Below, piece after piece: positions 1 through 4,726 of a stretch of DNA of 6,589 nucleotides. The first letter of the stretch is position 1, and each line of letters opens with the position of its first letter. Origin of the DNA: an uncultured Bacilli bacterium (GTDB taxonomy: Bacteria; Bacillota_I; Bacilli_A; RF39; UBA660); assembly GCA_910579535.1 (NCBI GenBank), contig CAJTUR010000045.1, positions 1-6,589 of the forward strand, given 5' to 3'. The position numbers and the translations under genes were made by a program. The notes under the pieces were generated by a model. The model was not told where the DNA came from. It ran no database searches and saw nothing but the letters and a program-made list of their open reading frames with translations.

Positions 1-52
1 TTATTTACTTAGAAATCTTTAATTTTAAGTCCCCACTAAATTATCTAGAGCC

Positions 53-144
53 TATGAAAATATGGAAGGAAATTTTATCCATCCGAAAGGTAAAAATAAA
101 TTTTGATGTTACTGGATACGTTTAGTGTAACTAAAAACAAAATT
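53..144 (+). repeat. Conserved DGR flank, copy F1
   Basis: This 92-base non-coding block recurs after each variable cassette and also here, ahead of the first one. It matches the copy at 327-418 at all but one base (T at 122 instead of C). It contains an imperfect inverted repeat at 64-84 and a stem-loop at 108-131 with loop TACG. The stem arms are GTTA+CTGGA and TTTAG+TAAC, with a two-base bulge. Unlike the other copies, it has no variable cassette on its left: bases 1-52 are unrelated, so 53 is the outer edge of the array. Confidence 0.85.
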
Positions 145-175
145 AGATAAAGAATATTTATATAGAAATAGATAA

Positions 176-310
176 AGGGTAAAATTTGAAATCTTTGGTG
201 TCTCTGATGCGCCTGGGTTTGCTAATGTCAACAGCAACGGCAATTCCAACAATTGGAACGCGTCCAACGCGAATGGTGTTCGCCCCCTGATTCGATATGT
301 TCATAGATAG
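176..310 (+). other. DGR template/variable-repeat cassette V1 (A-rich, best TR candidate)
   Basis: The frame is open from 176 to the stop at 308-310 but has no start codon. It reads through SDAPGFANV (203-229), then an Asn-rich stretch built of AAC/AAT codons (224-274), then NGVRPLIRYVHR-stop (272-310). This is the usual look of the 3' end of a DGR variable repeat or its non-coding template: AAY-rich codons that adenine mutagenesis can turn into many residues, followed by an invariant GC-rich end. In the 51-base core (224-274) 19 bases are A. With no protein-coding body upstream I read it as a template repeat (TR). It is not the copy next to the RT, so the assignment of TR is an inference. 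It could also be an orphan variable repeat. Confidence 0.7.
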
Positions 311-313
311 TAA

Positions 314-324
314 GACTACGAGTC
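314..324 (+). other. Small stem-loop just after cassette V1
   Basis: GACT-ACG-AGTC is a 4-bp perfect stem with a three-base loop, three bases after the cassette stop codon. The same element follows V2 (587-597) and V3 (866-876). In well-studied DGRs a hairpin/cruciform just downstream of the variable repeat helps target recognition. The equivalence here is inferred from position only, and the stem is short. Confidence 0.45.
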
Positions 325-326
325 GA

Positions 327-418
327 TATGAAAATATGGAAGGAAATTTTATCCATCCGAAAGGTAAAAATAAATTTTGATGTTACTGGATACGTCTAGT
401 GTAACTAAAAACAAAATT
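327..418 (+). repeat. Conserved DGR flank, copy F2
   Basis: This is identical to the copy at 879-970 as far as I can align by eye, and differs from F1 at one base. It links cassette V1 to cassette V2. The stem-loop lies at 382-405, with arms GTTA+CTGGA and TCTAG+TAAC and loop TACG. Confidence 0.88.
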
Positions 419-447
419 GGCGGAGGTGTTACTACTTTTTATAAATT

Positions 448-583
448 GGGTAAAACTTGTAGAATTTGGTTGTCTCTGTTGCGCCTGGGTTTGCTAGTGT
501 TCACAGTCGTGGTGAGTCCGCCGACGGGGGCGCGTCCAGCGCGAATGGTGTTCGCCCCCCTGATTCGATATGTTCATAGATAG
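448..583 (+). other. DGR cassette V2 (A-depleted, frameshifted)
   Basis: Second cassette, homologous to V1 over its whole length. In the 51-base core at 496-546, 18 bases differ from V1. Eleven of these are V1 adenines replaced by G or C, while all eight remaining adenines are also A in V1. This one-way loss of A is what a DGR product copied from a V1-like template would show. Four other changes are C to T at third codon positions. The conserved C-run has six C's (555-560) instead of five, so the SVAPGFASV frame no longer reaches PLIRYVHR. A 68-codon reading frame from 377 to the same stop exists only because of that extra C and has no ribosome binding site, so I do not call it a gene. Most likely a decayed variable repeat, or a degenerate template. 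Confidence 0.65.
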
Positions 584-586
584 TAA

Positions 587-597
587 GACTACGAGTC
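587..597 (+). other. Small stem-loop just after cassette V2
   Basis: This is a GACT-ACG-AGTC stem-loop identical to those after V1 and V3, kept although the cassette itself is frameshifted. Confidence 0.45.
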
Positions 598-599
598 AA

Positions 600-678
600 T
601 ATGAAAATATGGAAGGAAATTTTATCCATCCGAAAGTAAAAATAAATTTTGATGTTTTCTAAATACGTTTAGAAACTG
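600..678 (+). repeat. Conserved DGR flank, copy F3 (diverged 3' end)
   Basis: It starts like the other flanks but lacks one G of the GAAAGG motif, and its hairpin differs. At 654-676 the arms are TCTAAA and TTTAGA around the same TACG loop (664-667), extended by GTTT/AAAC with one unpaired T. The bases changed on both sides, yet pairing and loop are kept, which argues for selection on structure. Similarity ends after about 678. Confidence 0.8.
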
Positions 679-720
679 TTTGCAAAATAATAAAATGAAC
701 TAATGTTTTAAATAACTTGT

Positions 721-862
721 GGGTAAAATTTGTAATTTTTGCTGTGTCTCTGATGCGTCGAGGTTTGCTAATGTCGGCGGTTGGGGTGATTCTAACAACA
801 ACTGGAATGGCGCGTCTAACGCGAATGGTGTTCGCCCCCTGATTCGATATGTTCATAGATAG
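721..862 (+). other. DGR cassette V3 (copy nearest the RT)
   Basis: Third cassette. The frame ending at the stop 860-862 reads SDASRFANVGGWGDSNNNWN, then GASNANGVRPLIRYVHR. It is open from about 715 without a start codon. Compared with V1 the core (770-826) is six bases longer. Its first half is A-poor (GGC GGT TGG GGT GAT where V1 has AAC AGC AAC GGC AAT), while its second half keeps AAC/AAT codons. By position (last repeat before a structured spacer and the RT) it matches the TR of the classical TR-spacer-RT order, yet its sequence is partly mutated relative to V1. It may be the active template, a second template, or an overwritten one. Confidence 0.65.
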
Positions 863-865
863 TAA

Positions 866-876
866 GACTACGAGTC
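866..876 (+). other. Small stem-loop just after cassette V3
   Basis: This is the third copy of the GACT-ACG-AGTC stem-loop, three bases after the V3 stop. Confidence 0.45.
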
Positions 877-878
877 GA

Positions 879-970
879 TATGAAAATATGGAAGGAAATT
901 TTATCCATCCGAAAGGTAAAAATAAATTTTGATGTTACTGGATACGTCTAGTGTAACTAAAAACAAAATT
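879..970 (+). repeat. Conserved DGR flank, copy F4
   Basis: Last flank copy, 92 bases, with the TACG stem-loop at 934-957. It leads directly into the spacer before the reverse transcriptase. If V3 is a template, this hairpin would lie within the same RNA, between the template and the priming region. Confidence 0.88.
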
Positions 971-1109
971 AATTAAATAAATTAAGAGTTTTAAGTAGAA
1001 TGGATGGTGAAGCAAGGTTTCTTTTCCACGCATATGAAATCTTCATTCAACACCTCATATCTTGATTTTACCTCTGTTCTACTTGAAAATTTTAATAAAA
1101 GGTGATTTT
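971..1109 (+). ncRNA. Structured spacer between last cassette and RT (putative DGR RNA 3' part)
   Basis: This unique 139-base segment has no reading frame and shows nested complementarity. An outer stem pairs TTTTAAGTAGAA (989-1000) with TTCTACTTGAAAA (1077-1089), with one bulged base. Inside it GGTG (1006-1009) can pair with CACC (1051-1054), and AAGGTTTC (1014-1021) with GAAATCTT (1036-1043; 8 bp with one G-U). In the Bordetella phage DGR the RNA between TR and RT is needed to prime cDNA synthesis; this segment has the same place and about the same length. The RT ribosome binding site (AAAAGGTGA, 1097-1105) lies just outside the outer stem. The function is inferred; the pairing is seen. Confidence 0.55.
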
Positions 1110-2297
1110 ATGAATAAAGAAATGAAAGTTTTAAGTGATGCGAATCAATTGATTGAAGCTTTTAATCGGACAAAAAAAGAAAGTATATGGAAGGAATCTG
1201 TACAAAAATATGAAGCTAATTTATTACGGAATACTTATTTATTAAGGACAAGTTTAAGAGATGGAACCTATAAGCAAAGAGCTTTTTATGAGTTTACCTT
1301 AAATGAAAGAGGGAAGACACGATATGTTAAATCTATGCATATTACAGATCGTGTTGTACAGAGAAGTTTGTGTGATAATATTTTGATTCCTAGACTACAA
1401 CATTATTTAATTTATGATAATGGAGCGAGTCTTAAAAATAAAGGTATTGATTTTTCTAGAAAACGGTTGGAAACGCATTTACATCGTTTTTATCGAAAAA
1501 ATGGAAGTAATGAGGGGTATGTTTTACTAATTGATTACAGTAAATTTTTTGATAACATTCGTCATGATAAAATGGTGGAGCTTCTAGAGAAAAATATTGA
1601 TTCTCCAGAATTCATAGCGTTTGTGAGACAACTTCTTAAGACGTTTTCTATTGATGTGTCTTACTTATCAGATGAAGAATATAAAACTTGTCTAAATCAA
1701 CTCTATAATTCTTTGGAACATTCTAAAATTGATCCTAGTTTATTAGTTGGTGAAAAAATGATGGAAAAGTCGGTAGGAATTGGAAGTCAAATTTCTCAAA
1801 TATGTGGTATTTATTATCCAACAAGAGTTGATAATTATTGTAAGATTGTTAAAGGCATGAAATATTATGGAAGATATATGGATGATGTTTATGTGATTCA
1901 TAAAGATAAAGAGGTCTTAAAACAACTTTTAAAAGAAGTGGACGATTTGTCTAAAGAACTTGGTTTGTTTATTAATCAGAAAAAAACACAAATTGTTAAA
2001 TTAAAACATGGTTTTACTTTTTTAAAAATTAAATATAATTTAACAGAAAGTGGGCGCGTTTTGAAACGCTTAGTGCCAAAGACGATTACAAGAGAAAGAA
2101 GACGACTTAAAAAATATAAAAAGTTGATGGAAGAAGGAAAAATGAGTTATAAGGATATAGAACTTGCTTATAAATCTTGGCGGGGAAATGCATTAAGGTA
2201 TCATGCTTATACAAGTGTAAAGCATTTAGATGCCTTGTTTGATCAACTTTATATAAAAGAATGGAAAGGAAAAAATAAAGATGAGCTTATTGTATGA
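1110..2297 (+). CDS. DGR-type reverse transcriptase
   Basis: RNA-dependent DNA polymerase that would copy template-repeat RNA into adenine-mutagenised cDNA. I chose ATG 1110 (395 aa) because AAAAGGTGA sits just upstream; a TTG at 1062 would add 16 residues that overlap the folded spacer. Numbering from 1110, the RT motifs appear in order: KTRYVKSMHITDRVVQRSL (69-87), the first catalytic Asp in LLIDYSKFFDNI (D142), IGSQISQ (224-230), the YMDD catalytic box in YGRYMDDVYVIHKD (D258, D259), LFINQKKTQIV (286-296), and GFTFLKIKY (301-309). The [LIV]GxxxSQ form at 224-230 separates DGR RTs from group II intron RTs, which have QGxxxSP. There is no maturase or endonuclease domain; a basic C-terminal 'thumb' region (316-395) follows. 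It looks intact, and its base composition matches the host genes. It overlaps the next gene by 17 bases, so the two are probably co-translated. Confidence 0.93.
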   Translation: MNKEMKVLSDANQLIEAFNRTKKESIWKESVQKYEANLLRNTYLLRTSLRDGTYKQRAFYEFTLNERGKTRYVKSMHITDRVVQRSLCDNILIPRLQHYLIYDNGASLKNKGIDFSRKRLETHLHRFYRKNGSNEGYVLLIDYSKFFDNIRHDKMVELLEKNIDSPEFIAFVRQLLKTFSIDVSYLSDEEYKTCLNQLYNSLEHSKIDPSLLVGEKMMEKSVGIGSQISQICGIYYPTRVDNYCKIVKGMKYYGRYMDDVYVIHKDKEVLKQLLKEVDDLSKELGLFINQKKTQIVKLKHGFTFLKIKYNLTESGRVLKRLVPKTITRERRRLKKYKKLMEEGKMSYKDIELAYKSWRGNALRYHAYTSVKHLDALFDQLYIKEWKGKNKDELIV

Positions 2298-2640
2298 TCA
2301 ATATCGAAAATTAAAAGAGAGAGATAAAGACACCTATTATTTATTTCGAAGTGGAAATTTTTATATCTTTTTAGGAGACGATGCGGATCGAATTAATCAG
2401 TATGTTGTATTAAAAAGGACACCATTTTGTAAAGAAACTATAAAATGTGGGTTTCCAATACGAAGTTTAGAGGCGTATCTGACGGTTTTTAAAAATCATG
2501 GTCTTGTTATTCAGGTTATTGAAAAAGAGGAAAAAAAGAGAATTGAACCTATTCTTAAAGATTTAAAAAATTTAGATATTGAGTCGATTACCCCCATCAA
2601 AGCTTTAACGATTTTAAAAGAAATTAAAGATTCGCTTTAA
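2281..2640 (+). CDS. Small MutS-like DGR accessory protein (MutS domain I plus C-terminal tail)
   Basis: A 119-aa protein. Residues 8-83 match the N-terminal mismatch-recognition domain of MutS: YRKLKERDKDTYYLFRSGNF corresponds to the 'QYLxIKxxxPDxLLFFRMGDFYE' block, GDDADR follows, and CGFPIRSLEAYL (56-67) corresponds to 'xGIPYHAVExYL'. The mismatch-probing Phe-x-Glu motif is F27-Y28-I29 here, so Phe is kept and Glu lost. Residues 96-119 (..LDIESITPIKALTILKEIK..) resemble the extreme C-terminus of full-length MutS ('..ID..LTPxxALxxLYxLK'). Connector, lever, clamp and ATPase domains are all absent. From memory, MutS-like accessory proteins have been noted beside some DGR RTs in place of Avd. 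The start codon lies inside the RT gene, behind a purine-rich stretch (GGAAAGGA), suggesting translational coupling. Binding to mismatched or heteroduplex DNA is inferred; no enzymatic activity is expected. Confidence 0.8.
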   Translation: MSLLYDQYRKLKERDKDTYYLFRSGNFYIFLGDDADRINQYVVLKRTPFCKETIKCGFPIRSLEAYLTVFKNHGLVIQVIEKEEKKRIEPILKDLKNLDIESITPIKALTILKEIKDSL

Positions 2641-2656
2641 TTAAAGGGAAAGTTAT

Positions 2657-2686
2657 AAAAAAAGCTTGCTCGTAAGTCTTTTTTTT
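2657..2686 (+). terminator. Putative terminator of the RT/MutS-like operon
   Basis: Arms AAAAAAAGCTT (2657-2667) and AAG-T-CTTTTTTT (2674-2685) pair around loop GCTCGT with one bulged T, and the right arm merges into a T-run. The stem is AT-rich and weak, but its position 17 bases after the last DGR gene fits. It overlaps the -35 region of the next promoter. Confidence 0.45.
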
Positions 2687-2694
2687 GCTAAAAT
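2666..2694 (+). promoter_or_regulatory. Putative rpsB-tsf promoter (extended -10)
   Basis: TTGCTC (2666-2671) as -35 and TAAAAT (2689-2694) as -10 are 17 bases apart, with TGC directly before the -10 (extended -10). Transcription would start near 2701. A perfect 8-bp inverted repeat, TTTGCTAA (2684-2691) and TTAGCAAA (2711-2718), straddles the -10 and start site. It could be an operator or part of the transcript's 5' fold. Confidence 0.6.
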
Positions 2695-2721
2695 ACAAGT
2701 GGCTAAAAAATTAGCAAATAA

Positions 2722-2791
2722 ACATGTAAAAGGGATTAAAGTTATCGAGTGCCGAAGAGGTGATAGGTTTAAGAAGATCTTTTACAGGTGT
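2722..2791 (+). ncRNA. Structured rpsB leader RNA (class not recognised)
   Basis: The 5' untranslated region folds into a long interrupted hairpin. ACA (2722-2724) pairs with TGT (2789-2791); TGTAAAAG (2725-2732) pairs perfectly with CTTTTACA (2779-2786); TTAAA (2736-2740) pairs with TTTAA (2768-2772); TATC (2743-2746) pairs with GATA (2762-2765). The apical part contains GAGTGCCGAAGAGG. Ribosomal-protein operons are often autoregulated through such leaders, and S2 is a known autoregulator in other bacteria, so an S2-binding leader is plausible. I cannot match it to a named family. Confidence 0.5.
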
Positions 2792-2812
2792 GTAACGAAG
2801 GGAGAATGATTT

Positions 2813-3742
2813 ATGGCCGTTGTTTCTATGGGATATTTATTAGAAGCAGGAGTTCATTTTGGGCATCAAACTAAAAGATGGAATCCAAAAATGAAACAAT
2901 ATATTTTTGCAGCAAGAGATGAAATACATATTATTGATTTACAAAAAACAGTAGAAAAATTAGAAGAGGCGTACGCTGAGGCTAAAGCTATTGCTGATAA
3001 TGGAGGAACGTTTTTATTTGTAGGAACGAAAAAACAAGCGAGTGAAGTTTGTAGTGAAGAAGCGATTCGTAGTAATAGTTATTATGTTTGTGAAAGATGG
3101 CTTGGTGGAACGTTAACCAATTTTAGAACCATTAGAAGAAGAGTAAAACGTCTTGAAGAAATTGAAGCAATGGAAACCAATGGTGTTTTTGAAGTTTTAC
3201 CAAAAAAAGAAGTCATTGGTTTAAAGAAAGAATATGATAAATTAAACCGTGTGTTATGTGGTATTAGAGAAATGAATAAATTACCACAAGCTATTATTAT
3301 TGTTGATCCTAAAAAGGAGATTAATGCAATAAGAGAAGCTAGAAAATTAAATATACCTGTATTTGGTATTGTGGATACAAATTGTGATCCAGATGATGTT
3401 GATTATCCAATTCCAGCAAATGATGATGCTGTAAGAGCTGTAAAAGTCGTGATTGGTGTTTTAAATAATGCGATTTGTGAGTCAAGAGGACTTGAAATGG
3501 TTGATTATGTAACTGAAGATGATAAGAGTAAATCAGTGACTTCTATGCCAACTGACATTTCTGTTAAACCCGCTAAAGAAGAAAATGGAGAAAAAAGAGT
3601 TCGTAAAGAACAAGAAGCACCTTCAAAAGAAAAAGATTATGAACGTTTAAGTTTAACAGAGCTTAAAAATGTAGCTCGTGAGCAAGGTGTTAAGGGTTAT
3701 TCTTCTATGAAAAAAGAAGAAATTATTAGTCATTTAAAATAA
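2813..3742 (+). CDS. rpsB: 30S ribosomal protein S2 with C-terminal Rho-N-like extension
   Basis: Small-subunit ribosomal protein uS2, assembled late on the 30S and needed for S1 binding and initiation where S1 exists. The S2 core covers about residues 1-230: GVHFGHQTKRWNPKM (13-27), FVGTKKQA (69-76), RWLGGTLTNF (95-104), and the C-terminal VDTNCDPDDVDYPIPANDDA block (188-207). The start is ATG 2813 behind AAGGGAG (2798-2804). At 309 aa it is longer than the usual 230-260. After the core comes a charged, low-complexity linker (about 231-275), then residues 276-309 (LSLTELKNVAREQGVKGYS...KKEEIISHL), which look like a Rho N-terminal/SAP-type helix-extended-loop-helix that binds nucleic acid in other proteins. 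It is first gene of an operon with tsf, 16 bases apart. Core assignment certain; tail function inferred. Confidence 0.97.
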   Translation: MAVVSMGYLLEAGVHFGHQTKRWNPKMKQYIFAARDEIHIIDLQKTVEKLEEAYAEAKAIADNGGTFLFVGTKKQASEVCSEEAIRSNSYYVCERWLGGTLTNFRTIRRRVKRLEEIEAMETNGVFEVLPKKEVIGLKKEYDKLNRVLCGIREMNKLPQAIIIVDPKKEINAIREARKLNIPVFGIVDTNCDPDDVDYPIPANDDAVRAVKVVIGVLNNAICESRGLEMVDYVTEDDKSKSVTSMPTDISVKPAKEENGEKRVRKEQEAPSKEKDYERLSLTELKNVAREQGVKGYSSMKKEEIISHLK

Positions 3743-3758
3743 GAAAGGATAGGAATAT

Positions 3759-4640
3759 ATGGAAATTACAGCAAGTTTAGTAAGAGATTTACGTGAAGCA
3801 AGTGGCGCTGGAATGATGGATTGTAAGAAGGCGTTGAATGCTTGTGATGGTGATTTAGAAAAAGCCATGGATTATTTAAGAGAAAATGGTATTGCTAAAG
3901 CTGAAAAAAAGAGTGGTCGTATCGCCGCTGAAGGTCTTGCCCAAGTTTTTGTTGAAGGAAATAAAGCTGTTATTTTAGAAGTTAATAGTGAAACTGATTT
4001 CGTTAGTAAAAATGAAGAATTTACGGATATGATTCAAATGATTGGTTCAACTGTATTAAAAAGTGAGGTTAAAGATTTAGAAAGTGCTTTAAAACTTCAA
4101 TTAGAAGAAGGAACTATTGAGGATTTAATCGTAAGTAAAACCGCTAAGATTGGTGAGAAACTCTCTTTGAGACGTTTAGAAGTTGTCACTAAAAATGATA
4201 GTGAAGTTTTTGGAAGTTATCTTCATTTAGGTGGAAAAATTGCGGTTTTAACTGTATTAGCTGGAACCGATGAAGAAGTGGCTAAAGATGTAGCAATGCA
4301 AGCCGCAGCTATGAAACCGGATTATGTTCAGATTAGTGATGTTCCAGAAGATGTTGTTGCTCGTGAAAGAGAAGTTTTAAAAGAACAATCGATGAATGAA
4401 GGAAAGCCAGCGGATATAGCTGAAAAGATGGTAGAAGGTCGATTAAAGAAATTTTATAAAGAAATTTGTTTAGTTGAGCAAGCTTTTATTAAAGATGGAG
4501 ATAAGAGTGTTGGAGAGTATGTTTCTGAACACGACAGTTCAATCGTTTTAATGATACGTTATGAAGCTGGAGAAGGTATGGAACATAGAAGTGATAACTT
4601 TGCTGAAGAAGTTATGAGTCAAGTAAAAGGAAATGATTAG
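3759..4640 (+). CDS. tsf: Translation elongation factor Ts
   Basis: Guanine nucleotide exchange factor that releases GDP from EF-Tu in the cytoplasm. At 293 aa it is full length. The N-terminal UBA-like domain (about 1-55) includes LREASGAGMMDCKKAL (11-26) and the DLEKAMDYLRENG helix. The TDFVSKN motif (79-85), which touches EF-Tu's nucleotide site, is present with only a conservative Ser for the common Ala. Two core subdomains follow, with AMQAAAMKPDYV and KPADIAEKMVEGRLKKFYKEICLVEQAF typical of EF-Ts. It is preceded by AGAAAGGA and follows rpsB in the usual order. An intrinsic terminator starts at its stop codon, so pyrH is not in this operon. Confidence 0.98.
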   Translation: MEITASLVRDLREASGAGMMDCKKALNACDGDLEKAMDYLRENGIAKAEKKSGRIAAEGLAQVFVEGNKAVILEVNSETDFVSKNEEFTDMIQMIGSTVLKSEVKDLESALKLQLEEGTIEDLIVSKTAKIGEKLSLRRLEVVTKNDSEVFGSYLHLGGKIAVLTVLAGTDEEVAKDVAMQAAAMKPDYVQISDVPEDVVAREREVLKEQSMNEGKPADIAEKMVEGRLKKFYKEICLVEQAFIKDGDKSVGEYVSEHDSSIVLMIRYEAGEGMEHRSDNFAEEVMSQVKGND

Positions 4641-4667
4641 ACATTTGGTAAACAAGTGTCTTTTCTT
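4640..4667 (+). terminator. Intrinsic terminator of rpsB-tsf
   Basis: GACATTTG (4640-4647) pairs with CAAGTGTC (4653-4660) over 8 bp with one G-U, around loop GTAAA, followed by TTTTCTT. It begins at the last base of the tsf stop codon. Confidence 0.82.
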
Positions 4668-4726
4668 ATCAAAATTATTTTATTTCTATGATATTATTTA
4701 AAATAAGAAAGCTTGCGTGATTTTAT

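Noticed and set aside
105..131. Possible promoter TTGATG-17-TGTAAC in each flank
   Set aside because: The -10 is poor, and the same bases are better explained by the conserved TACG stem-loop; the F3 copy keeps the stem but not these boxes.
377..583. 68-codon + reading frame across flank F2 and cassette V2
   Set aside because: It runs through the non-coding flank hairpin, lacks a ribosome binding site, and reads the cassette in the wrong frame until the extra C brings it into the PLIRYVHR frame. I treat it as a by-product of the V2 frameshift.
659..856. 65-codon - strand reading frame over F3/V3
   Set aside because: Antisense of the cassette; no start signal and no resemblance to a known protein.
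53..970. CRISPR array interpretation of the tandem repeats
   Set aside because: The period of ~275 bases, the homologous rather than unique 'spacers' and the adjacent DGR-type RT rule it out.
1062..1109. TTG 1062 as RT start, adding 16 residues
   Set aside because: There is no ribosome binding site before it and it overlaps the outer stem of the spacer; ATG 1110 has AAAAGGTGA at good spacing.
971..2297. Retron or group II intron
   Set aside because: There is no maturase/endonuclease domain or intron domain V, and the RT has the DGR-type IGSQISQ motif instead of QGxxxSP; cassettes with AAY-rich cores point to a DGR rather than a retron msr-msd.
2722..2812. Lysine or S-box riboswitch suggested by GCCGAAG and TTATCGAG pieces
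   Set aside because: The leader is much too short and lacks the junction architecture of either class; the gene downstream is a ribosomal protein.
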